64,000 nt of DNA from Aquatica leii (lineage: Eukaryota; Arthropoda; Insecta; Coleoptera; Lampyridae): assembly GCA_035610365.1 (NCBI GenBank), contig CM069434.1, forward strand, positions 31,706,238 through 31,770,237, written 5' to 3'. Position 1 is the first letter of the stretch. Every line of letters starts with the position of its first letter. A program made the translations under genes and the position numbers. Shown piece after piece: positions 1-11,064 of the stretch. The notes beneath the pieces were generated by a model. It did not search any database, had not been told where the DNA came from, and saw only the letters and a list, made by a program, of their open reading frames with translations.

Positions 1-967
1 CTGGTGTAGTCACCACACGATTTTCCTATAAGGAATGATAAAGGAATGTCTAATATTTTTTTTAGAAACAAATATTTTCGGGTTTTGAACAGCGTTCCAT
101 ATTTACTTAGAAAGCTTACAAATTTTGAAAAATTTACAATGTTTGACGTTTCGACAATCATGTCGCTGTCTTCTTCAGAAAAACTAAAACTGAAGGTATA
201 GGATCCTGAAAGGCCTTTATATTACGCCGTTCGGGTCAGTGGTTCGTGACGGTTTTGATTCATTAATAGTAATAGTAATAAAACCACTTTAAAATGATAT
301 GTACACGTTTGTATTGACTTCTTAGCACGCTACAATTTTTTTAAAGTTTGCTTTTCGATTTCATTAAGATATAACTGAAACATGACAAATCGAGCTTATG
401 TTGTCATATCGAAGTCTTATATTTGTGCTTACCTCTTTAGTAAATCAGTAAAAACTATCCTTTTTAACGAATCTTGCTTTCCCTTCAAGATCGGGAATTT
501 TTTTCTAAAAAAAAATGTCGCAGGCAGAATTCGAACCTAGATTATATTTGTGAATTCATTTTAAATTATAAATAAAATATCTAATAAATTGTTAATGTTA
601 GCATTTTTTTTAGTTGAATAAATTGTTAGGAACCATTATCTCTATAGGAAACTAAAAATAATTCGAATAATTTACATTTGTACAAAATTATATAGGAAAA
701 ACTGTTCAAATGACGAATACAACTACTTCCGGTTTCTTTATCAGATCCATCTTTTGATAGAACCGAGAGAAAATGAAAAGCCAGGTCGATACCAAATTTC
801 AAGTTACTAGGAGTTTTGGTTTGAGTTATCGTGGGTTAGGTTAGGACACCCAAAATATTTTTGTCAAACATACATTTTTCTGATTCAGGAGACCTTGTAA
901 CGTAAAATTCTGCAAAAAATTTTCTATACAAAAAAATTGCTAGCGCTATACTTTCTTTATAAGAAAG
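1..967 (-). mobile_element. Element A, copy 1: unclassified repeat with palindromic ends
   Basis: On the minus strand this repeat runs from a short palindrome at 951-967 (ctttctttataagaaag) to a matching one at 22-38. A second copy lies on the plus strand at 23078-23413 plus 32471-33025. Shared blocks include the termini, the GTGTGGTGAC end, and a tRNA-like B-box (GGTTCGAATTC on the minus strand, 527-537). No coding potential is visible. The interior near 60-290 differs from copy 2 and resembles a Penelope terminal repeat. The window edge may cut the element. It could be a MITE or a SINE-like chimera; its class is unknown. Confidence 0.6.
144..260 (-). repeat. Penelope-type terminal motif inside element A
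   Basis: The minus strand reads CTGAAGAAGACAG, then a CGACA/TGTCG hairpin, then GAAAC. This is the same order as in the Penelope fragments at 41455-41488 and 33881-33915. The block is absent from the second copy of element A. That suggests a Penelope fragment was inserted or captured. No Penelope coding sequence is attached here. Confidence 0.35.
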
Positions 968-1288
968 TAGAAATTGTTTAGACAAACACATAACAGAGAA
1001 CCTTAAAATTAACAAAAATAAAAGAATCTAATCAAAAAATTAAAAGTTACAAATTACTACAAATAAAATAGAAAAGGTTATTAGCAGCTAAAATAAAAAA
1101 ATTATAGTTAAAAAGTGAGAGAAAAATAAAGCACACGCTGAAATCCAAACAAAAAAAACTGGCGTTGATATAACAACACAAACTAAACGCAAATTTTTCC
1201 CGGTAAGAACTAAAGTTTGGATGCAATTAATTAAACAGAAACAAATTAAAAAAATAGAAAAACAGCAGTTTTAAAAACCTAATCCTTT

Positions 1289-1514
1289 GTTTAGTAAAGA
1301 AAGAATTTTTTAACCAGCTAATTTTTAGTAAAACAAAAGCAGGTTTTTATTCCAGAGTCATGTTCTAAGTTTTACCAACTTTTGTTTATAATTAAATTAT
1401 ATGATAAAGTCAATTAAAGTTGGCGATACGTAAACCTAAACATGACTATGGAATCAAAACTTGCTTTTGTTTTACTAAAAACTAACTGACTAAAAAATGT
1501 ATTTTACTAATTTT
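1289..1514. mobile_element. Fold-back element with arms of about 95 bp
   Basis: The left arm (about 1289-1384) and the right arm (about 1416-1514) are imperfect reverse complements. They share tttagtaaaacaaaagca and then gattcca/tattcca and gtcatgtt. Only about 30 bases separate them, so the whole unit could form one long hairpin. No ORF is present. This is the structure of a palindromic MITE or fold-back element. I could not define a target-site duplication. Confidence 0.6.
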
Positions 1515-3095
1515 AAACATTTAATAATATACGAGTTGTATCTGGTAACCTACTAGAAAATACATCCAAACAAAGTTACAACTTAAGTATAGCCGAAAAC
1601 CATGAAGTAAGTGTAAAGAAATAGATGCAAAAAATAAATTTTTAAATTTCCCAAAATTAAGAGAAATGGCAAATGAGTTTAAAATTTAAGAAAATACTAC
1701 GGCAAAAAAATCAAAAAAAAAATAAATAGAAAGAGATGATGAAGAAGATTTATAGGATAAGCTTGAAAGAGTGAGAAATTATTTACATCAAAATTAAATC
1801 AATCATTTTTAACGCACAAGTTACGTACCAAAACTGATAAGTATTTGAAAAATATATTAAAAGCTATACTAATAAATAATCATATAGAAGTGAATTTGTG
1901 TGTACTACAAAACTCTTGAGTTACTGGTGGAAAAATGAACAAACTTCCCACAAGAAAAGAAATGGATTATCACAATCTCCTAGTGAAGGTAAAAGTCACA
2001 CTGATTGATGCTGAAGAAAAACAAATTAGTAGAAATGTTAGAAGCACAAAACAAAACGTCAAACTTCTAATCGTATTTATTAAAGCCAAAAAAATGAAAC
2101 ATCAAAACCGACTCAAAAGAATATATCATGGTTTATAATACAAATATAACGGGAAACAAACTTTGGAAATTCAGACTGAAAAACCATCAACATCACACAG
2201 ACGATAACGTAGACGCTAGTGTCATAATATATGATAATAGTTTGTAAAAAAAACAAACAAAATGTTTTTTCCAAATTTTTTAAAAATATTTTTTGTTGAA
2301 TACTATAAACAACAAAAAAAAATTAAATTAAACTTAGATACCTTCAAAATAAAGTAACACATAAAAAATAAAATAGAAAACGAATTTTGATGCAAAAAGA
2401 AGATGTCAAATAACTCGTACACTAATGAATCAAATACTTTGTAAGTCATTAGGAATTAATGTTACCTTTTTCTGTAGTTAATAAAGAAACTTCTAGTAAT
2501 TGATTAGTACTTTTAAGAGCATTTTTAATAATTACAAAGGTTAGTGTAGTAATACACTCTGATAAGGTAAGTTCCATTTAGAGTGTATTCAAGAGCGGGC
2601 TTTTTTGTTGGAAAGGTCTACAAGTCTTTTTGAATTGCAACCCTTCCTAGCGCTTTTTGATTTTGAAGTTTATTTTCGTATTTTTGAGTTTTCCAAATTA
2701 CTCAAGGATTTTTAAATTTAACTCACGACTATCTTCACTGAACATTTATTTATGTTACTTTTATTCAGACAATTTTTATTTAAACAGCTTTTGCATGTAA
2801 CAAGTGTTAATCAAAATGTTGTGTTGTTATATGATGATAGAGTTCTAAATCATTCAGATTGTATATTTTTTAACCTAATTCATTTTCAAAGGTTCATGGC
2901 TAATATAAATTGTTTCAATAACTATTGTTTTTTGATCTTGATACGGCAATTATTTTTTTAGAAATGACATATTTTTTTAAAATTTATATGATATTACTTT
3001 ACTAGCAGCATTTCCACTTTTATTTATATATAAAATATAAACTGTTTATTACAAGGATATGTGGAGATCAATCAAAAAATATTTTTTATGAAAAA
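1515..3095. other. No gene recognised (A-rich)
   Basis: The plus strand is strongly A-rich up to about 2400, as in decayed LINE or gag leaders. The longest open stretch (1935-2138, 67 codons) matches nothing I recognise. The part after 2700 may include decayed upstream sequence of the Harbinger transposase that follows. Confidence 0.4.
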
Positions 3096-3545
3096 TAGAC
3101 ACAAACAAAATGCGTGACTGCGATATATGGAAAACATGTAATGAAAAGACCTTTAGTATAGTAGTCATGGTGTTAGTAAACAGAAATTATAGAATAGTAA
3201 TAGTTGACGTTGAAGCTTACGGTGGAATGTTTAGCAATTCGGTTATGGGAAAAGCTTTTTAAATAGCAAATTATCAATATATTTTGATGAAACTCTTCTT
3301 GGCACTAACACTGTTTTACTACATGTAATTGTAGAAAACGAAGCTTTTCTATTACATAAAAATATTATGCGTACATAACCTGAAATTCAAACACGATTGC
3401 AAATCAATAATGCAGAAAAAAATTGAGCACTTTAAGAACTAAGAAATATTAGAGGTAAGGTTACTGAAGAAGCATTGCTTACTCGCAAAGTATTTAAAAA
3501 TTACTTTTGTACGACAGGGACTGTATATTGTGCAAGAAGTTATAG
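3096..3545 (+). pseudogene. Decayed PIF/Harbinger DDE transposase
   Basis: Plus-strand translation gives, in order, FSIVVMVLVNRNYRIVIVDV followed by EAYGGMFSNSVMGKAF, then LLGTNT, VIVENEAFLLHKNIMRT and, further on, LRNIRGKVTEEALLTRKVF. These are the landmark blocks of insect PIF/Harbinger nucleases (DDE_Tnp_4). They include the first catalytic Asp in the VDV block and the 'DEAF' block, here NEAF, so the second Asp is lost. Stops and frameshifts interrupt the frame after GKAF and after NIMRT. The protein is therefore inactive and only the central to C-terminal part is recognisable. No terminal inverted repeats or partner Myb-like gene were found. Confidence 0.7.
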
Positions 3546-3833
3546 AAATTATTATTATTTATGAACTAGGTTATTTTTTCCAGTAGTTATTTTACCGTTA
3601 CGCAAAACTGCAAAACGTTCCTGCCAAGACTTATATATAAGTTAAAGCTGTACAAAGCTGTTGTAGGTAGTGTATAATACAGTTTTTTAAACACTTTGTT
3701 TCTAATCTATTTTGTACAAAATAGAGCTGTCAAATCTCGATACCCCGAAGTTATGGAAGCAAGTTAGGGGCGACTCTGCCAACAGCCGGTGATAGAAACC
3801 GTGTACGTACTTCCAAAAAGTTAGTTAGTTATC

Positions 3834-4150
3834 CATTGACAAATGGATTTTTAGTCAATATTGGCGGTAGTATTTATAAGCAATACCTTTTTAATATTTA
3901 TTGTACATTAGCAAATTTAGTTCTACCCAATAATGGTGGTGGTATTATAAACGATACTTTTTCAATATTGATTGTGCATTGACAAATTTAGTTCTACCTA
4001 ATATTGGTCTTGGTATTATAATCGATGCATACCCGATACTGTTTACACATTGGCAAATTGATTTTTACCCAATATTTGAGTTGGTTATTATAAGCGGTAC
4101 CCTTCAATATTGATTACGCATTGTCAAATTTCTAACGATCCAATATTGCT
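3834..4150. repeat. Degenerate 71-bp tandem repeat
   Basis: Successive units start at 3880, 3951, 4022 and 4094, spacing 71, 71 and 72 bp, with a partial unit before 3880. Each contains a caatattg-like core, a gca(t)tgacaaat block, a ttctaccyaat block and ggtattataa. Further caatattg and aacattgg motifs continue to about 4560 without a clear period, probably older units. The repeat sits directly beside the 3' end of the mariner remnant. Confidence 0.75.
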
Positions 4151-4479
4151 TTTTTTACTCAAGTTCAACATTGGCGATGCATCATTCCCAAAACAATAGC
4201 CGTAATAACTTGAGGCTGTAACATTGGCTACACTATGGGTTTCTAATCTAGAATCTAATTGACTAGAAGCGAAATTATCAATATTGATTTTTCTAATTGG
4301 TGCAGTATAGAGCAATATTATTTTCCATTTACTGACAATTTTGTTATTGGACCAAATATTGACTACAGCTTCTTTTTCTAAGTTAAAATCTATATTGAAT
4401 CTCTTCAATATCGAAATTACAGTGGCAAAACGTTTATATTTTATATTGGCGCAATAAAAGATACACATCGGCTTTCAAT

Positions 4480-5310
4480 ATTGAATATTGCAAGCCAATC
4501 CTTGCACAACATTGTGCTAAGATTCATTTCCAATAGAGTAAAGGTTTCTTTTGTATTAGCAGCAATATGTGACTTGACGTTGTTCTATAACAATTTCACT
4601 AAACGCTGTTTTTTGCCAGTATACAGGCGTTATCCTTCTAATTCTTGACGCAAGTAGATTAATTGACCTTAGTAGCAATCCGCAGTAACTGTTTCACTTA
4701 GTTTTAACAGCTCATAATAGAACACACCCTTGAATCTTACCGAATGCAAAAAAAGAATCTTTATTCTAAAGCAATTGAGTTTTGTCACCAATGTTGATAG
4801 TATGCCGGAATTTACTCATTACGTTTTGGATAGTCATAGAGTACCACCGATAAGAAAGACTTTTGACACTGCTTATTGAGAAGAGGAAGACACGCTGTCT
4901 GTGGAACTTGCTCATCATACTTAGGTGTTTAAAAATTTGCTGCGTTACCTGCAACTATTCTGTAAGTTTTGCTTTTGTAAAGCTTTCAGCGAGCAGTTGT
5001 TCTAAATCCTCGTTGTCAAACTTCCAAGAGCCTCCAGAGTGTTGCTTGTTAATTAGATTGAAATTGCCGTTTTTAAACTGCTTAAACCAAAATGCATACA
5101 CGTCCGTCGTACAACACAATAGCTTCACTTAAAAAGAAGCAAATCAAGTAGCATCTACTTGCAGCTATTTTTCCTTGTTGAAATTTGTAAAAATGTATTG
5201 TCGGATATGCATCTGTTGCCACTTTCGACTTTATTAAACGGGATACTTCTAGAAGTTGTGTTTGACTTTTTGCCAAACTATATGTTATATTTAAAAGCTG
5301 CATGCGAACA
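4480..5310 (-). pseudogene. Decayed mariner transposase
   Basis: Read on the minus strand, the block at about 5110-4966 gives FWFKQFKNGNFNL followed by SGGSWKFDNEDLEQLLAESF. That is the second helix-turn-helix region of mariner transposases. LQVTQQIFKHL follows, matching the family's 'VTQQAISKRL' segment. Further down come LYDYPKRNE, then GVFYYELLKLSETVTADCY and NNVKSHIA, which match the catalytic-domain blocks around the first and second Asp. Multiple frameshifts and stops separate these blocks, so it is a fossil. The third Asp region, normally 'PHPPYSPDLAP', is not readable. A full protein would be about 340 residues. Confidence 0.72.
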
Positions 5311-5329
5311 CTGCATAACTACAAAAGAG

Positions 5330-6479
5330 TGATGAAATTAATTCAATTTAAAATTGATTTCATAACTGCTTAGAATAATTTGGATCATTTATTTGAACAC
5401 TAATATAAATCGGAAGAAGATGTAAAAACCGCAATTTAGTTCAAAAATAATTTTTAATAATGAATTATAATACGTCAATAAAGGAAAGAATTTGATAGTA
5501 TTTATTGTTATAAATGTTATAAATAATATTAAAAGAAACATTTAATATTATTAAATTCAGCTTTGATTAATAACAAATTAAGTAGTTATAAAAACAATAA
5601 ACCAAATCTGCAAAAAAAACAGGTAACACGAAAACATTTATTGGAAATTTCGTAATTTCAGATTATTAACTATAGTTACTACTTCAGAAAAGTATTTCAA
5701 AACATGACTGACCTTGGCTTACAATTGAATGTATTCATGCCAAATAAAAAACTGGTTTATTTTGGTATATATTCTAAAGTATAAAAACAATTAATGATAT
5801 TTACTAAATGGCAATACTAAGAAGTTTATATATTTGATCATGCTGCAAAATTATATTGTTTATTGAATTAAATATCGTACATAAGAATAAAATTTATATA
5901 AATTTAGGCCATCTTTTATATTAAATTTTAATATTTGTGCAAGAAAGTGCGTTAAGTATTGAAATTAAGGGAAAGTCAAGTGGTATTACCAGTTTAAGAT
6001 TATTTTTTTGATTAGTTAGTAAGTGTTGTAATTTTATTGAAGATTGTTAAATTAAATTATCCTGTAATTTGAAGTAAAGTATTGTGTTATTTTATAGATA
6101 TAAAAACTATCACCTGCTGTTTATAGCCTATAATTAAGTACTGTTTGGTAGGGTTTTTCATTTAGAGTAATTCTTCAAAACGTTTTAAGTTTTTTTTTGT
6201 TTACTGGTGCTTTTAAGTTCAGGCAAAGTTGTATAACGCATACATTAATTGAATGCTCACATTTAAAATATAGAACATAAAGAATTTATATGCAAACTTA
6301 TATATAAGGTCGTAGCTATAAAGATTTTATTTTAATTTGACAACTTAATATTAAATTAGGACGCCCCAAAATTGTTATACTATTAAAAGGGTAAATAATA
6401 AAACTCAACAAAAATCTTAACCTAACAATCATAACAAAATTTAATTAAAAAATTAATATAATTAAGTTAAGTACGTTAT
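5330..6479. other. No gene recognised
   Basis: AT-rich sequence with no long open frame and no repeat boundary that I can define. Confidence 0.4.
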
Positions 6480-8890
6480 CTCGTGTGGGGTTGCTAGTCC
6501 TTAATAGGGCGCTTCCCCAGGTGGGTACCGGAAAAATAAAAAATACGCTGGGTGGACAAAAAACTAGCAAATCGTCGGTACTCCAATAAACCGGCTGAAT
6601 TTAATCCTAGCAGATAGTAAAATGCATACACCAATACGTTTGGCCAACGGGGTGTATTAGGCCAAATACCTTCAAAGTATAATTATGACAATTAGTCTCC
6701 AGCAATTTTCAAACTCCCACCCAAAGCAGCGCAGCGGGAAAAATATGAGGAAAATAAAGAGTGTTACGCGATGAATACTTTCTTTAATAAGAACGATAAA
6801 AACAAAAGGACTTGGACAAGCCCTGATGAACGAACAAAAAATAAATATGACTTCATCATATCGCCACAGAAAAATAAAGTGAAGGATGTGTCAATAATTG
6901 AAAGAATACAAGAAGCAGCCACAGATTAGTGAGAAACAGAATAGTCATTAACACCAGAAATGAAAAAGCAAAAAATACACAAAAATTTAAAAAAAATGGA
7001 AATTATATAACAGCAAATAAAAAAGAGTATGAAAAAGCATTAAACAATAATCTATTAGCAGTTGACATAAAGAAGGAAGACGACATAGAAGAACGGAAAA
7101 AAAATCAATAGCAATGAAGGTAACCTCTTGTGAAATAAAAAATTAAACAAATAAAAACGCCGAGATATCCAATAATACAAAAAAACTAATAGATGAAAGA
7201 AGAAAATTTGCCGAAATCCGAAAACAAAATATCAAAAAACTTAACAAAACAATAACAAAAAAGATGAGAAAAAATGACACGAGAAGAAAAAGAAGAAAAT
7301 ATAAGAACCCACTAAAAATGGGGGAAATACAAAACAGTGGCAAAAAAAGGTTGGAAAATTCAACTACAATATAATTAAGAGATGTTAACGGTAACTTAAT
7401 TATAGATCATTACAAGATCTACGAAAGAACAGAAAAATTCTAGACAGAACTGTATCGTGCAAGAACAAACGTAAACATCAGAGAGATCAAAAAGAAAATA
7501 ACCAACGTAAATTCAGAGCATATACTAAACATCGAAATATATAAAATCGAAAAAACACTAAAAGATATGGGGATAAACAAAGCGTCAGAAAAAACAAGTA
7601 ATAATAAAGATGTTAAAGAAGAATGAGTACAACTACTAGAACAAACAAAAATATTATTCAACCAATGTCTGTTAGAAGAAAGAACATCACAAGCTTGGTA
7701 CAACGCACTATTCAAAAAGGTTAACAAAACAAAATTAGAAAACTACAAACCTATCAGTTTATTATTACAGGTACACAAATTGCCAACAGAAATTATTACG
7801 AATAGACTGGTTAATAAACTGGATGCATATCAAACCCCAGAACAAGCAGGTTTTCGTAGTGGCTATCGTACTCAAGGTCATTTACAAGTAGTGCGAAGCT
7901 TGATAAAAAACTAAGAAGAATTCAACCTACTTCTATGATTTGCTTTCATAAATTATGGAAAAGCGTTTTACTTAGTAGAACATTGAGTTATAATAAAATC
8001 GTTACAAAATAAAAAACAATACCAAAGTGATGAGAATAGATCTTGGAGTAAGGCAAAGTGATACGAATTCTTCAAAATTATTTACGTTATGTTTACAAAA
8101 TTTAGAGAGTGCCTGTGGGAAAACAAAAAATTAAATATCAACGGAGAGAGATTAAATAATCTGAGATTCACCGATGACATCTTACTTATCGTGGGCAACT
8201 TACAGGACTTACAAATGCTAATAGATTTAAATAAAAAACTAAAAGAAATTGGGTTAAATGTAAATAAGGGACCCAATAATAAGACTCAATTAAAGATAAA
8301 TGACTTGGTGGAACAGAAAACTGATATAAAATTAGAGGACAAAAGTATCGAAATAGTTGACAGCTATAGTTATCTTGGACAACTTATGACACTACAATCG
8401 GAGAGTCAACTAAAGAAATAAATAGAAGAATAAAACTACGTTGGATCGCATTTGGTAGATGTACAGAAATGCTACAAAATAAAATCGATCAAAAACAACA
8501 AACCAAACTTATTAAAATATACTCTTAGTAATAACATATGCAGCAAAAACGTGGACGCTAAAGGTAAATAATATACAAAAATAAAGAGTAACATAAAGAT
8601 TGATGGAATGTAAAATGCTAGGCATAAGAACTTGAAAAGCGCTTAAATTAAAATGGTCATAGACTGGCCACATTGCCAGAATAAAAAAGGTTAGGTGGAT
8701 CAAGAAAGTACTGCAATAGAAGCCGACAGTGGGGAGAAAGAACAAAAGAAGACCCCTGCTTAGATGGAGCGATGGCATTAAAAGAGTAGCAGATTACAAC
8801 TAGTTACAAAAAACGCACAACAGTGAACAATAGAAAATACTTGGAGAGGCCCACGTCCTACAACGGGTAGATACATAGGCAGAAGATAAT
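6480..8890 (+). mobile_element. Decayed RTE-clade LINE
   Basis: The interval opens with a GC-richer leader (gcgcttccccaggtggg at about 6511) and runs to the stop-ridden C-terminus near 8890. The coding remains, described in the next entry, are in RTE order: endonuclease, reverse transcriptase, then C-terminal domain. The N-terminal two thirds of the endonuclease is missing, so the leader is joined almost directly to the endonuclease C-terminus. No target-site duplication was found. The 5' boundary is where the sequence stops resembling its AT-rich surroundings. Confidence 0.65.
6771..8880 (+). pseudogene. RTE-type endonuclease/reverse transcriptase remnant
   Basis: At 6771 the frame reads RTWTSPDERTKNKYDFII, the C-terminal endonuclease signature of RTE-like elements. 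Near 7740-7890 comes NYKPISLLL and later EQAGFRSGYRT, reverse-transcriptase palm and finger blocks. At 8089-8421 a 110-codon open stretch holds LRFTDDILLIVGNLQDLQ, equivalent to the FADD catalytic block (here FTDD), and then SYSYLGQLMTLQSE, the RTE YLGQ motif. The rest (8421-8880) reads as the usual C-terminal tail, with NRRIKLRWIAFGR and later GEAHVLQRVDT. Many stops and frameshifts exclude function. Confidence 0.75.
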
Positions 8891-9789
8891 GACGTGCATT
8901 GTCAAAATTTTGAGTTTAGATATCTGAATCATACGATGACGTAAAGTTGTGCAATTCTTTTATGTGCGCAATTTGACCTTTGTTAACCAAATTTCCGTAT
9001 TTTTAAACTAATTGATTTCTTATTCGTACAGATCCGTAACTAGAATATTGTTACACATAACGTATCATAATCTCCAAATTTACCTCGTACCAAATTAAAT
9101 TAACTTCAGAACGTAACACATTAATTATCAAATTCTTAAGCATTTAACGGAAATCTCTCAAAAGAACGTAATCGTATAACACATTGCACAAACTAAAATC
9201 GACAAAATGTAACTGTACGTACGTATCCAAAATAAATGTTTGTATCCAAAAACAAATTCATACGTTCAAAACTATACATCGTACATAGCAAACGCGTTGT
9301 GGTATAAAAAAAATGTTATACCTAGAAATGTAGTCGTACGTAAAAAATGTAAAGAAAAATCCTACAAATTATGGATTTTTGTTTAGATGACGACTAGAGC
9401 ACTACTTTTTTAACAAAAACAGATCCAAGAATGTAACTCGATATAACAAAAGCAGATAAGTAAACCACAGTTCGCATTTAACATGTGGTCATGTTGTCTA
9501 CAGTTGCAGGGCGACCAAACGTTTTAATGACTTGAGACGAGTAGAAGCAAAATTGGACACGTCACACAAAGCATGTTTCGAGAAAAACGTCAAAAACTAC
9601 CGAAGACAATCTAAAGTTAAGTCAGAACTTGAATGTTAAGGTCGGCATAGGCCGCGTTTGGAACTAAAATGTGCAGTTGTCTGCTTTTGCAAGTCAAATC
9701 AGTGTATTTTTACAGTTTTGCAACGGAAAATAAACAGTATGAAAATGATAACGGAAAACAACTATAAGCTGAAGAATAATTTTATTTTT
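8891..9789. other. No gene recognised
   Basis: AT-rich, with a cluster of gtacgta and tatcc(a)aaa words between 9210 and 9350. No protein-like translation was found in either strand. Confidence 0.4.
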
Positions 9790-11060
9790 ATTAATGGATA
9801 CAATGCAAAATATGAATGTCATATTGAAACATTTCTTCCACAAATTCACAGGTTGGGCCAATGTCATCCTTATCTGTCACATCTGGTATAGTATCATCGG
9901 CACTACCGCTTTGAAGAACATTTTTGTGTATGAGGAGATTCGGCATGTTTGACCATTCCTTCCCAAAATTAATAGTGAGTAGAGTTTCAACATCTTTTAT
10001 TTTCGTTTTCTTTTGCAAAACCCCTCCATGTAGTTCGGCAGGAGGTATGACAGATATTTTTTCCCTGTTCTTGCAATAAACAATACATTTGACGTGTTAT
10101 TTCGATATGTCATTTCTCCAGACACAAGGATATAGTTTCACAATCGTATGAAAATGTTAGTAATCCATCACTTTTCTCTTTTAATAGATAAAAAAAGTCT
10201 TAGCACGCATAATTATCGAGATCTTTTTCTTTTTTAATTCGTTCTAGCAATTTAATGTAGGTTAAACATGCATCTTTTTTTGGAGGAGCCAACCTAACAT
10301 TAAAATAAATTGTAAAAACATAATAAAAATAACAAAATATTACCTGTTTGTCGATCTCAATCTTTTCCATGTAGGTTTTGTGCAGTTTTGTGATACTCAA
10401 TTCAGCAGGAAGGTATTGTCTTAAGGATTTTGCTCGGCACTAGTGAGATTCGTCAGCTTTTAGTATATTAATAAAAAAGTTTAACAGCTTCCAATTTATG
10501 TTCGAACTGTTTTCGTCTTCTGTCGCTTCTTTTTTTTTCTGTTAAGTCTCCATCAAGTTGAAAACGGCGTACAACGCCAATTACACGGTGCTTTGTTAGA
10601 CTCAACAATTCAAGGAATATAGCTCTACAAACCTTCACTTGTGTATGATTATAACGTTTTGGAACAAATTGTTGTGGCTTTTGGTTTACTGCTGTCTCTG
10701 CGACGTTGACGCTTTGGCAAATAACTTACACAGAAACGAGAAATATGTTGGAGTTGTCTAATTTTACTTGAGTCTTTGTAAAAATGTGAATGAAATTCTT
10801 TGATGTCTTGCATCGTAAGTGTAGCACATTTCTAATTCTTAGATAAATGCCCACAGGTTGGATATTTGGGCGGACCTTTTGTAAATACCTAAAACAACCG
10901 AAAAGGTGTACTGAGTTTATGAAAGATAAATAAAACAGAATTCATGCAACTACCTTTCATCCTTAGCAACCGATCTCTTTTGCACCTGTTTCTTTCTTGC
11001 GGCACCTCACCACACTTCTTACACAAATGATATGTTGTGATCCATCACAGAAAGCAACAC
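9790..11060 (-). pseudogene. Decayed copy of a multicopy insect gene of unknown function
   Basis: On the minus strand, blocks occur in the order KKCGEVPQERNRCKRDR, GPPKYPTCGHLS, QDIKEFHSHFYKDSSKIRQL, PQQFVPKRYNHTQVKVCR, AKSLRQYLPAELSITKLHK and KIKDVETLLTINFGKEW. I remember this arrangement (FHxxFY, then a 'QYLPxxL' segment, then 'PKKDxC') from large families of uncharacterised proteins in insect genomes. I cannot name the function, and it may be a transposon product. A candidate intron, gtaatatt to aatgttag (about 10350 down to 10299), precedes LAPPKKDACLTYIKLL. Its presence argues against a simple processed copy. Stops and frameshifts interrupt several blocks. Confidence 0.5.
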
Positions 11061-11064
11061 AAAC

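Noticed and set aside
527..537. Possible tRNA gene (GGTTCGAAT B-box)
   Set aside because: No cloverleaf, acceptor stem or A-box could be assembled around it at either element A copy. It was kept only as a B-box-like word.
4124..4468. 114-codon minus-strand open frame
   Set aside because: It lies in the caatattg-rich repeat region. Its recurrent Asn-Ile words reflect the repeat, and no domain is visible.
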